From the NCBI RefSeq assembly GCF_001524445.2, contig NZ_CP013417.1, forward strand, positions 2,170,001-2,234,000: a stretch of 64,000 nt of DNA, given 5' to 3'. The notes beneath the pieces are model-generated. The model did not search any database and was not told the origin of the DNA. It worked only from the letters and a program-made list of their open reading frames with translations. Below are positions 7,950 through 15,971 of the stretch, one piece after another. The stretch is from Burkholderia savannae. Its GTDB lineage: Bacteria; Pseudomonadota; Gammaproteobacteria; Burkholderiales; Burkholderiaceae. Numbering within the stretch: the first letter of the stretch is position 1; each line of letters opens with the position of its first letter. The translations under genes were made by a program, and so were the position numbers.

Positions 7950-9161
7950 TCAGCGCAGCTGATTGACGAGCAGCGACATGATTTGCCGCGCGGGCGCCGA
8001 TGCGTCGACACCGCCCTTCTCGTCCACGATCGCCACGCGCGTCTGGCCCTCGGTGATCGCCTTCACGTTGACGAGGTACTGCTTCGCCTTCTTCTCCTTC
8101 TTGCCGTGGAACAGCTGGCTCCAGAAGCCCTGCTCCTCGACGCTCAGATCCTTCGGATCGACGTAGCGCACGTAATATAGGCCCTTCGTGCGATCGCGAT
8201 CGTCGACCGTGAAATTCGCGCGATCGAGCGCGAGGCCGACGTGCAGCCACGAGCGATCGTACGGCTCCGCGAGCGTCACTTCGGGCGGCACGTCGGGCAG
8301 CGCGCTCGCATCGCCCGGACCGCGCGATGCGGATGCGCTCGCGATGTTCTGCGCGGCGATCGCCGCCGCGGCATCCTTGCTCTTGCCGCTCGACGCCTTC
8401 GCGCTTTTCGACGGCGCCGCATCGTCGGTGATCGGCACGCCGCCCGCCTTCACACGCGCATCGTTCTGCGCGAGCACGGCCATCAGGCGCTTCAGGTATT
8501 CGGTTTCGAGGCCCGGATCGTTCGCCTTCGGCTCCCACTTGCTCGAGTCGTTGTTCGCGCCCGTCAGCGCCTCGCGCATCCCCTTCTGGCTGATGAAGAC
8601 GTACGTGCCGCCGTTCGGCGCCGCGTCGAGGCGCGTGCGGTACTTGTTGCGCTCCGCCGTGACGTACGAGTTGCCCATCGCTTTCGAGATCACGCCCCGA
8701 ATCAGGCCGTCGTTGATCTGCGGATGCGTTTCGTTCCAGTCGGTTTCCATCACGCCTTTGTCGCGCTGCTCGACGACGAGCAGGAAGCCCTGCTCCTGCC
8801 AGAAGCGGCGCACCTGGGGCCAGATTTGCGCCGGCGCCTTGTCGTCGATCACGAGCCAGCTTTCGCTGCCGTCGCGCTGGATGCGCATGCCGGGGACGAC
8901 GGGCGCGACCGCGTCGGTGGGCGGCGCGACCTGCTGCACCTGCTGCAGGCTGGAAAGCGACGTCGCGCCGCCCTGCGGCGGCAACGACCGCTGATCCGGC
9001 GTCTCGTCGAGCATGTTGGGCGGCACCGCGAGCGACACCTCCTTCGATTTCGAATCGCTCTTGTAGTCGATTTTCGTAGGCGACGGCGTACTGCAGCCGG
9101 CAACGAACACGCCGGTTGCAAGCAGTGCTGCGAACCGCTTGGTAAGACGAAGATCAGTCAT
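7950..9161 (-). CDS. bamC: Outer membrane assembly lipoprotein BamC
   Basis: 403 residues. A signal peptide with lipobox VAGC (Cys at about residue 23) is followed by the BamC/NlpB signature segments: a disordered N-terminal stretch ending near PPNMLDETPDQRSLPPQGG (about 48-66), then two helix-grip domains (first including AQIWPQVRRFWQEQGFLLVV near 110-129; second including AEPYDRSWLHVGLALDRANF near 298-317). BamC is an accessory subunit of the Bam complex that inserts beta-barrel proteins into the outer membrane. An Ala/Ser/Lys-rich linker separates the two domains. In many proteobacteria dapA precedes bamC; here the upstream neighbour is a divergent DUF2844 gene, so dapA is not adjacent. 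Confidence 0.92.
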   Translation of the reverse strand: MTDLRLTKRFAALLATGVFVAGCSTPSPTKIDYKSDSKSKEVSLAVPPNMLDETPDQRSLPPQGGATSLSSLQQVQQVAPPTDAVAPVVPGMRIQRDGSESWLVIDDKAPAQIWPQVRRFWQEQGFLLVVEQRDKGVMETDWNETHPQINDGLIRGVISKAMGNSYVTAERNKYRTRLDAAPNGGTYVFISQKGMREALTGANNDSSKWEPKANDPGLETEYLKRLMAVLAQNDARVKAGGVPITDDAAPSKSAKASSGKSKDAAAAIAAQNIASASASRGPGDASALPDVPPEVTLAEPYDRSWLHVGLALDRANFTVDDRDRTKGLYYVRYVDPKDLSVEEQGFWSQLFHGKKEKKAKQYLVNVKAITEGQTRVAIVDEKGGVDASAPARQIMSLLVNQLR

Positions 9162-9472
9162 GTTCAGGGAATCCTTCCACTAGGTCACGGCGACTTTTCC
9201 GTGAGTCAACTTTCTATTTTACCGGTCCGGCGGCGGACCGTGCAAAAAGCGCGCGGTCTCATTTGTGCGCTTTCGTATGCGCCCATCGCGTCGCTCGCTC
9301 GCGCATGGCCCGTCCCGCGTGCGCGACGGCGAAGCGGCGCATGGCGACTCGCATTGCCGCCTAGGGATAACGAGCATCCGGCACCCGAAATTTCGGCCTC
9401 AGCGCGCGCCGGGACTCACTATCATTGATTGGACAGTGACCCCAGCCGTATTCACCTGCGGAGGGCAGTCGC
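9162..9472. other. Divergent intergenic region bamC / DUF2844
   Basis: 311 bases holding the promoters of bamC (minus) and the DUF2844-DUF3443 pair (plus). Only the ribosome binding site of the latter (GGAGGGCAG) is clear. I see no operator or RNA structure that I can support. Confidence 0.4.
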
Positions 9473-9970
9473 ATGAACAACAAGCAGTCACCTTCTCCGA
9501 CGCGGCGCGGCCCGGCGCATGCCCTTCTCGTGGTCGCAGTCGCCGCCGCCGTCGCGCTCGCCCCCGTCGCCGCGCACTCGCAACTCGGCGGCATCGCCCC
9601 GAACCCGTCGGCGCGCATGTTCGCGCAAGGGGCGACCGCGCTCTTCGACGGCGCCGTCACGATGCGCAGCTACGTCGACACGGGCGGCACGACGATTCGC
9701 GAGTACGCGACGCGCACGGGACAGATTTTCGCGTACACGTGGGACGGGCCGACATCGCCGAACCTGCGGCAGCTGCTCGGCGAGCGCTTCGCGATCTACC
9801 AAGGCCACGCCGTCGCGACCGATCCGCGCGTCCGCGCGGGACTCCATGCGGGACGCGTCGCGCAAGCCGACTTCGTCGTCGAAGCCGGCGGCCGCATGCG
9901 TGCGTACGTCGGCCGCGCGTGGCTGCCCGGCGCGGTGCCGGCCGGCGTGTCGATCGACGCTCTGCGGTGA
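9473..9970 (+). CDS. DUF2844 family exported protein
   Basis: 165 residues. A long signal peptide (about 1-37; hydrophobic ALLVVAVAAAVALAPVAAHS) is followed by a short globular domain typical of DUF2844: an N-terminal LGGIAPNPSA segment, then TTIREYATRTGQIFAYTWDG (about 79-98) and a C-terminal VAQADFVVEAGGRMRAYVGRAWLP segment. GGAGG occurs 8-10 bases before the ATG. The next gene, a DUF3443 lipoprotein, begins 10 bases after its stop, and the two are surely co-transcribed. The function of the family is unknown; its tight coupling to a pepsin-like protein suggests partner, substrate or inhibitor roles (inference). Confidence 0.85.
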   Translation: MNNKQSPSPTRRGPAHALLVVAVAAAVALAPVAAHSQLGGIAPNPSARMFAQGATALFDGAVTMRSYVDTGGTTIREYATRTGQIFAYTWDGPTSPNLRQLLGERFAIYQGHAVATDPRVRAGLHAGRVAQADFVVEAGGRMRAYVGRAWLPGAVPAGVSIDALR

Positions 9971-9980
9971 GGAGACGGCC

Positions 9981-11186
9981 ATGACCCTCAAGATCGCGTG
10001 GTGCGTCGCCGCGCTCGCCGCGATGCTCGCCGCATGCGGCGGCGGCGGCGGCGGCTCGGCGACGCCGAACTCGAACGGCAACGGCAACGGCGTCGCGCCG
10101 TCCAGCGCGGCGAACGTGCAGCCCGTCACGGTGTCGGCGGGCGTGACGGGTGCGGCGAACATGCTGATGACGAGCGTCACCGTGTGCGTGCCGAACACGA
10201 ACGACTGCCAGACGCTCGACAACGTGCAGATCGACACCGGCTCGGAGGGCTTGCGCATCCTCGCGGCCGCGCTGCCGCCGAGCGTCGCGCTGCCAATCGC
10301 GGCGGCCGCGAACGCGCCGATCACGGGCGCATGCGCGGTGTTCGGCACGGGCTTCACGTGGGGCGCCGTGCGCCGCGCCGACGTGAAGATCGCAGGCGAA
10401 GTCGCGGCGAACATCCCGATCCAGGTGATCGCCGACCCGAGCACGCCGAACACGCCAGCCGATTGCACGCAAAGCGCCGGGCCGATGCAAACACAAGGCA
10501 CGCTGCGCGCGAACGGGATTCTCGGCATCGGTCTTTTCACCACGGACTGCGGCCCCGCGTGCGCCAACAGCGCGTTGTCCGGCTGGTATTACGCATGCGC
10601 GACGGATGGCTCATGCACGAGCACGTCGCAGCCGATTGCGCAACAGGTCGCGAATCCGGTCGGCGCGTTCGCGAGCGACAACAACGGCTCGGCGATCGTG
10701 CTGCCCGCGATCCCGGCAACAGGCTCGGCGACGGTCAACGGCTCGCTCGTCTTCGGCATCGGCACGCAGACGAACAACGGACTCGGCTCGACGACGACGC
10801 TCGCGACGATCTCGTCGGGCGCCTACGTGACGAGCGTGCTCAACGGCAACACGAACATGCGCACGTTCTTCGACAGCGGCTCGAACGGGATCTTCTTCGC
10901 GGATGCCTCGCTGCCGCAATGCGGATCGTGGTTTTGCCCCGGCAGCACGCAGACGTTCGGCATCACGCTCACGAGCGGCAACGGCACGCCGACCAAAGCG
11001 ACGACGTTCCAGGTCGCAAGCTCGCAAGTGCTGTTCTCCACGTTCAACTTCGCGTTCGACGATCTCGCGGGCCCGATCGGCAACGTCGTCGATCTGGGGC
11101 TGCCGTTCTTCTATGGACGCAGCGTCTATACCGCGATCGAAGGGAGAGCAACGCCCGCGGGACCCGGGCCGTACTATGCGTTCTGA
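9981..11186 (+). CDS. DUF3443 lipoprotein, predicted pepsin-fold aspartic protease-like protein
   Basis: 401 residues. Lipoprotein signal (LAAC, Cys19) is followed by a Gly-rich and Asn/Gly-rich linker. The body shows the ordered hallmarks of two-lobed pepsin-like proteases: IDTGSEGLRI with Asp85, a flap-like VFGTGFTWGAVRRADVKIAG (120-139; Phe121 where pepsins have Tyr), GILGIGLF (near 176-183), GSLVFGIG (about 255-262), FFDSGSNGIFF with Asp298, and a C-terminal DLGLPFFYGRSVYTAIEG (about 370-387), like the pepsin LGDxFLRxYYxVFD strand. The two Asp are 213 residues apart, close to pepsin spacing. The family name DUF3443 is my recognition; protease activity is inference. GGAG precedes the ATG, and DUF2844 is directly upstream. 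Confidence 0.85.
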   Translation: MTLKIAWCVAALAAMLAACGGGGGGSATPNSNGNGNGVAPSSAANVQPVTVSAGVTGAANMLMTSVTVCVPNTNDCQTLDNVQIDTGSEGLRILAAALPPSVALPIAAAANAPITGACAVFGTGFTWGAVRRADVKIAGEVAANIPIQVIADPSTPNTPADCTQSAGPMQTQGTLRANGILGIGLFTTDCGPACANSALSGWYYACATDGSCTSTSQPIAQQVANPVGAFASDNNGSAIVLPAIPATGSATVNGSLVFGIGTQTNNGLGSTTTLATISSGAYVTSVLNGNTNMRTFFDSGSNGIFFADASLPQCGSWFCPGSTQTFGITLTSGNGTPTKATTFQVASSQVLFSTFNFAFDDLAGPIGNVVDLGLPFFYGRSVYTAIEGRATPAGPGPYYAF

Positions 11187-11354
11187 AGGAACGCGCGGAA
11201 GATGCGATCGTGCGGCGCGCGGCGCGAAACGCATCGACGCATTGATTCGCGTGCCGATGCGATTGATCCGCAACGGCGTCGCGCGCGAATAGGCATCGTG
11301 CCGGCGTCGAACAGAATTTGCATCCGAGCAGTTCTATTTGAGAAAAGTGTCTGT

Positions 11355-11360
11355 TATACT
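11355..11360 (+). promoter_or_regulatory. Extended -10 box of tRNA-Pro
   Basis: TGTTATACT, an extended -10 (TGn plus TATACT), ends 10 bases before the tRNA 5' end. A -35 match is weak, as is common with extended -10 promoters. Confidence 0.55.
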
Positions 11361-11370
11361 TTCACGCTTT

Positions 11371-11448
<78 letters not shown>

Positions 11449-11455
11449 GATCAAA

Positions 11456-11490
11456 CCCGCGTCAGCGATGCTGACGCGGGTTTTTCTTTT
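11456..11490 (+). terminator. Rho-independent terminator of tRNA-Pro
   Basis: CCCGCGTCAGC / GCTGACGCGGG hairpin followed by TTTTTCTTTT, nine bases after the tRNA. Confidence 0.92.
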
Positions 11491-11616
11491 GCGGCGATGT
11501 TCTAGCGATCCGCGCGCGATCTTGAGCACAATCGCCCATGTCGAGGACACGCGAACACGATCCCGATGCAGCGCTACGATGCACTGCCAGACACAACAAA
11601 CAGGAACAGCAAATTC

Positions 11617-11736
11617 ATGAAACTGGCCATTCTCATTGTCATGTTGGCGGCACTTGCAGGATGCATCGGCGTGAGCATTCAACCGACGGCGGACGGCGGC
11701 TATAAAGTCGGCCCCGCCGCAACAGGTGGCTTCTGA
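11617..11736 (+). CDS. Very small lipoprotein (39 residues)
   Basis: A short reading frame beginning MKLAILIVMLAALAGCIGVS: one Lys, a hydrophobic core and a clean lipobox LAGC with Cys at residue 16. The mature peptide is only about 24 residues, ends in Gly-Gly-Phe and has no further domain. AGGAACAG lies 9-10 bases before the ATG. Short lipoproteins of this kind (entericidin-like size) are known in proteobacteria, but homology cannot be claimed. No other gene occupies the region. Confidence 0.55.
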   Translation: MKLAILIVMLAALAGCIGVSIQPTADGGYKVGPAATGGF

Positions 11737-12657
11737 CGCACCAGGCAGCAGCCCCACCGCTGCCGATCGATGCGCGCGACGCGCCGCCCGTTCCGAGACG
11801 CGCACGACTCGGAAACGGACGACTCGTCGCAGGACGTCCCGCGATCCATCGTCCGCATCGCGCGCTTCGCAACGCCAGAATTCGGGCAATAGCCCCCGCG
11901 AACTCGACCGCCCCGACGCATGGAAGCAAGCTCGAAGGGCGCGCCAGACATTGCAATGCGCAGCGCGAGTGTGGTCACGCGTCCATGCGTCACCAGCCTC
12001 GTCGGCAAAAACAAGCCTCTCGCCGCATCACATGCTGCTCCAGCGTTCACGCCGACGCTCACACCCGCTTCATCCCCGCACCAACAGCCTGCCGAAGACG
12101 CGCTCGTCAAGCCGTTTGCGCGCGAGCGACATCGGCCTCCCAACTTCCCGGCGACGCAGCACTTCTTCGGCCGACGGGCGCCCGCCGCATGGGGGATCGC
12201 ATCGACACCCCCTCTCGACGCATCGCACATCCGCATGCCCGCGCCGGCATCGATCCGAACGCTCCCGCGTCGATTGCGATCCGAATATGCCACGCGCGAG
12301 CCGAATACCGGCGCGCGACGCATTTCTCCGGCCGCGACGCGGCTCCACGCCGCCACCAGCGACGCACGCAACGCCCACCTGGGCTCGCCCGGACACCACG
12401 GTCGACATCTCTTCGGCGGAAGCACTTCACATGATTTCGCGTCACGGATCACGGCCCGCGCGTCATACGAGCGTTTGATTCGTATCATTGCCATCGCGAC
12501 ATCCGCGCCGCAACGCGCCATCTTGCAGCGCAGCACGCCGGGCCGATGTTTGGTGCCGCTCCTCTAGCGCGGCTATGCCACACTGCCGCCAAACATCGGC
12601 GCCAGCCGACGCGCGCGCTCGCGCGCCAGTCACGACAAAGATAGGGAGACATCAACG
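11737..12657. other. Gene-poor region before the duplicated lipoprotein gene
   Basis: About 920 bases with open frames on both strands, but none starts at a good ribosome binding site or resembles a protein family. The longest (11700-12536 minus, 11920-12567 plus) have odd, Arg/Ser/Ala/His-rich compositions typical of shadow frames. It may be decayed coding sequence. The last 100 bases should hold the promoter of the following lipoprotein gene. Confidence 0.45.
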
Positions 12658-14880
12658 ATGCGGACACAGGTCCAGCGCGCCCAGCGCACGCCGCCGTTTC
12701 ACCGTACGCGCGGCGCATGGCGCGCCATGTGCACGGCCATTTCGGCTTCACGCTGGTTCCTGCGCTCGTGCGCGGGAACGGCGGTCACGCTCGCCGTTCT
12801 GAGCGCGGGATGCGCGGAATCGACGCCCAAGACCGATCGCGGCAGCGCCACGTCGACGGCGATCGAGCGCGCGAAGGCCGATCGCGTCGCGCGCGAGCAG
12901 CAGATCGCACGGACCGTGCCGACGCTCGCGTCGATCAAGGTCGACCAGCTACGCCCGCTCACGCTGCGCGATTCCGGCCAGAGCGGCACGCTCGCGTTCC
13001 TGCGCGAAGTCGATTTCCGCATCGTCGGCGATCTCGGCTTCCTTGTCCACGAGTTGTCGGCGACGCTCGTGCCGACTCGTCCCGGCGCACCCGCCGTCTT
13101 CGACGATCCGACGAGCTTCGACATCGCCGTGCACCACGGCACCGTGACGCTCGACGATACGAAGCTCAACGCGCTCTTCGGCGGCTACATCTTCGGCTAC
13201 CGCAATGCGCCGCTGCGAAACGTGCGCGTGACGGCGGGCGAAGGCTTCCTCGACATCCGCGGCGAAATGCAGCGAGACGGCTGGGTGCCGTTCTCGCTGA
13301 GGGGCAAGCTGGAGATTCGCGACGGCTCGACGCTCGTCTTTCGCCCGACCGACGTGCACGTCTCGGGCATCGACGCGGGCCCCGTGATGCGGGCCGCGAA
13401 AGTGCAAGTGTCGGATCTGCTGAAGATCGACACGCCGATCGTGAAGCTGAACGGCAACGATCTCGTGCTGAACGTGGACAAGCTGCTGCCGCCGCCCCAT
13501 CTGAAGATCAACATCGTCGCGCTGAAACTCACGCCCGCCGGCCTCGACCTCGTGCTCGACGACGGCACGAAGGCGGGCTTCACGATGCCGGAGAACGCGC
13601 CGAAGCACGCGATGTATCTGCGCGGCGGCGACGTGAAATTCATGCGCACGATGCCGATGAACGCGGACATCGTGATCTATCCGCCGCGCGAGTCATCGCC
13701 GGACGACGCGTTCGTGTTCGACATGTATCACTACCGCGAGCAGCTCGTCGCCGGCTATTTCAACTTCGAGCCGAGCGGCGCGCTGTCGATCCTGATGCCG
13801 TCGTACCGGCAGGTCGCGCGCCCCGCCGCACCGGGCATCGGCAGCGCGTCCGCGCGGATGAACGACAGCCTGATCGACGCGCAGCAGTCGAACCTGAACG
13901 AAGCGCGCCGCCAATGGGAGGCATTCGCGATCGCACCGCACGGCGGCGCGCCGCAGTCCAACTTCCGCAAGGTGGCCGCGCGGCCGGGCGGCGACGTGAC
14001 GGCCTTCGGCCCGCGCCATATCTCGAACGGCACGACCACGATCCACCTGCACAACGCCGATTTCTACATCGCCGGCAACATCGGCTTTCGCGTCGACGAT
14101 CTCGTCGTCCAGCTCGTCGCGAAACGCGCGGGCGAGCCCGTCGACCTCGACGATCCGAATCAGTACGACATCCGCATCGTGAGCGGCTCGGTGCTCGCGC
14201 CGTGGGACGCGATGTCCGACCTCTTCAACCGCCATCTGCTCGACTATTCGCCGCGCTCGCTGAACGATCTGAAGCTGAGCGCCGACGGCGACATGCTGCG
14301 CGTGCAGGGCGGCCTCAAGCTGTGGAACCAGGTGCCGCCCGGCGTGTGGCTGCCGGCCGACATGAAGGGCACGCTGTCGCTCCTCGACGATCGCCATCTC
14401 GCGTTCACGCCGACGCAGGTGTCGGTGCTCGGCGTGCCGCAGGCGAAGCTGCTGCGCGCGCTCGGCATCGAGCTGTCGTCGCTCGCGCCGCTCAAGCGTC
14501 GCGGCGCCGAGCTGCGCGGCAATGCGCTCGTGCTCGACCAGTACACGGTGTTCCCGTCGCCCATGCTGGTCGGCCACATGTCGCAGGCGACGGTCGAGCC
14601 GGACGGCCTGCGCCTCACGTTCCGCCCGGCGCCGAACGCGCCCGGTCTGCGCCCGCCCGCGAACCTTCCGAACAGCTACCTGTGGCTCGAAAGCGGCGAT
14701 ACGAAGATGTTCAACGTCCTCGTGCTGAACATGCGCATTCTCGTCGAGGACACGACGAAACAGCGGGTGCGCTTCGATCTCTACGACTACCGCGACGTGG
14801 TCTCGCGCGGTGCGGTGCGGATGGTGCACGACGGCACGCTGTACGTCGACGTCGGCAAGAAGGACCCGCTCGCGCGGTGA
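12658..14880 (+). CDS. Large predicted lipoprotein with two tandem copies of one domain
   Basis: 740 residues. A long Arg-rich n-region precedes a hydrophobic segment and lipobox LSAGC (Cys52). Then come two related domains of about 290 residues: copy 1 at about 85-375 and copy 2 at about 455-738. Aligned landmarks include FRIVGDLGFLVHELSATLVP against FYIAGNIGFRVDDLVVQLVA, VFDDPTSFDIAVHHGTVTLD against DLDDPNQYDIRIVSGSVLAP, YLRGGDVKFMRTMPMNADIV against WLESGDTKMFNVLVLNMRIL, and FDMYHYREQLVAG against FDLYDYRDVVSRG. A Gln/Asn/Arg linker with low conservation joins them. I recognise no named family; the alternating beta pattern is compatible with a lipid-binding fold (inference). GGGAG precedes the ATG. 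Probably an outer-membrane-anchored periplasmic protein. Confidence 0.8.
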   Translation: MRTQVQRAQRTPPFHRTRGAWRAMCTAISASRWFLRSCAGTAVTLAVLSAGCAESTPKTDRGSATSTAIERAKADRVAREQQIARTVPTLASIKVDQLRPLTLRDSGQSGTLAFLREVDFRIVGDLGFLVHELSATLVPTRPGAPAVFDDPTSFDIAVHHGTVTLDDTKLNALFGGYIFGYRNAPLRNVRVTAGEGFLDIRGEMQRDGWVPFSLRGKLEIRDGSTLVFRPTDVHVSGIDAGPVMRAAKVQVSDLLKIDTPIVKLNGNDLVLNVDKLLPPPHLKINIVALKLTPAGLDLVLDDGTKAGFTMPENAPKHAMYLRGGDVKFMRTMPMNADIVIYPPRESSPDDAFVFDMYHYREQLVAGYFNFEPSGALSILMPSYRQVARPAAPGIGSASARMNDSLIDAQQSNLNEARRQWEAFAIAPHGGAPQSNFRKVAARPGGDVTAFGPRHISNGTTTIHLHNADFYIAGNIGFRVDDLVVQLVAKRAGEPVDLDDPNQYDIRIVSGSVLAPWDAMSDLFNRHLLDYSPRSLNDLKLSADGDMLRVQGGLKLWNQVPPGVWLPADMKGTLSLLDDRHLAFTPTQVSVLGVPQAKLLRALGIELSSLAPLKRRGAELRGNALVLDQYTVFPSPMLVGHMSQATVEPDGLRLTFRPAPNAPGLRPPANLPNSYLWLESGDTKMFNVLVLNMRILVEDTTKQRVRFDLYDYRDVVSRGAVRMVHDGTLYVDVGKKDPLAR

Positions 14881-14922
14881 TTCGCGCCGCGCGCGGCGCG
14901 GCCTCCGCGGGGAAACAGCGCG

Positions 14923-14957
14923 AAAAAAAGCCCGTGCGATCCAAGGTTCGCACGGGC
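14923..14957 (-). terminator. Rho-independent terminator ending the thrS-to-merR operon
   Basis: GCCCGTGCGA / TCGCACGGGC hairpin followed by seven T on the minus strand, 76 bases beyond the merR stop codon. Confidence 0.9.
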
Positions 14958-15032
14958 TCGTCTACGATTGCCGGCCACTTGCCGCTCGAGGCGCGCGGCC
15001 TCGGCACATCCTGCGCTCCCTCGACGCCGCGC

Positions 15033-15437
15033 TCAGCCGCGCTTGAGGCTGTCGATCACGTCGAGAAGCGCCCGGCGCAACTGCGCGACGTCGATCGTGT
15101 CGCCCGTTGCCGGCTCGGCCGCATGCTGCTCCAACTCGCCCGGCTCGGGCGGCGCTCTCCGCTCGCTGCCGACCGTGTCGAGCCGGTTGCGCGCGCCGTT
15201 GATCGTGAAGCCCTGCTCGTACAGCAGCTCGCGAATCCGCCGGATCAGCAGCACCTCGTGGTGCTGGTAGTAGCGGCGGTTCCCCCGCCGCTTCACCGGG
15301 CGCAGCTGCGTGAACTCCTGCTCCCAATACCGCAGCACGTGGGGCTTCACGCCGCACAATTCGCTCACTTCCCCGATCGTGAAGTAGCGCTTCGCGGGAA
15401 TCGGAGGCAGCACGACTTTCTCAACCGTCGACGTCAT
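15033..15437 (-). CDS. MerR-family regulator encoded after ihfA
   Basis: 134 residues. An N-terminal MerR winged helix (YFTIGEVSELCGVKPHVLRY at 18-37, then YYQHHEVLLIRRIRELLYEQ) is followed by a short helical dimerisation region and no metal-binding Cys cluster. This lineage of MerR-like proteins is regularly found downstream of pheT-ihfA in proteobacteria, and its target is poorly known. It lies 57 bases after ihfA and ends the operon, followed by a strong terminator. Confidence 0.88.
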   Translation of the reverse strand: MTSTVEKVVLPPIPAKRYFTIGEVSELCGVKPHVLRYWEQEFTQLRPVKRRGNRRYYQHHEVLLIRRIRELLYEQGFTINGARNRLDTVGSERRAPPEPGELEQHAAEPATGDTIDVAQLRRALLDVIDSLKRG

Positions 15438-15494
15438 CGTCAGTTAACCGTCGGTAAGGGCGCGGGCGCTCCGCGCAGGTGGCGAAGCGCCGGC

Positions 15495-15899
15495 TCAGCG
15501 CACGAGATCCGATTCGGCGCCGTTTTCGACGAGCGCCTTCAGCTTCTGGCTCGCGTGGAACGTCACGACACGGCGCGCGGCGATCGGAATCGCCTCGCCC
15601 GTCTTCGGATTGCGCCCCGGCCGCTGCGGCTTGTCGCGCAGCTGGAAATTGCCGAAGCCGGACAGCTTCACGCTCTCGCCATTCTCGAGGGCATCGCGGA
15701 TCACCTCGAAGAACGCCTCGACCATGTCCTTCGCCTCGCGTTTGTTGAGGCCGACGCTGTCGAACAGCAGCTCGGCCAGCTCGGCCTTCGTCAGCGTCGG
15801 CGTATCGCCGGCGGGCGGCGACGCCGGGACGTCGCGGGACATGGCGCTGCGCTGCGCCGTCAGAAGGGCTTCAAATTCACTCGAGTTCATGTCGTTCAT
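15495..15899 (-). CDS. ihfA: Integration host factor alpha subunit
   Basis: 134 residues. The HU/IHF domain starts at [20 protein letters not shown] (about 35-54) and contains the DNA-binding signature [20 protein letters not shown] (about 81-100), with the intercalating Pro in the R-N-P-K-T arm. IHF bends DNA at sigma-54 promoters, recombination sites and origins. Enteric IhfA is about 99 residues; here a roughly 34-residue N-terminal extension precedes the domain. A later start is possible, for example Met20, but none lies right at the domain boundary. Located 72 bases after pheT. Confidence 0.93.
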   Translation of the reverse strand: MNDMNSSEFEALLTAQRSAMSRDVPASPPAGDTPTLTKAELAELLFDSVGLNKREAKDMVEAFFEVIRDALENGESVKLSGFGNFQLRDKPQRPGRNPKTGEAIPIAARRVVTFHASQKLKALVENGAESDLVR

Positions 15900-15971
15900 A
15901 TCTGCAAAACTAGCGCGTCAAACTTGGACAAAAACACTGACGAAAGCGGCGGCTTCCGCCACTTTCGCGCC

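Noticed and set aside
11700..12536. Minus-strand open frame of 278 codons in the gene-poor region
   Set aside because: Composition rich in Arg, Ala and Cys without family resemblance, and no ribosome binding site; kept only as part of a gap.
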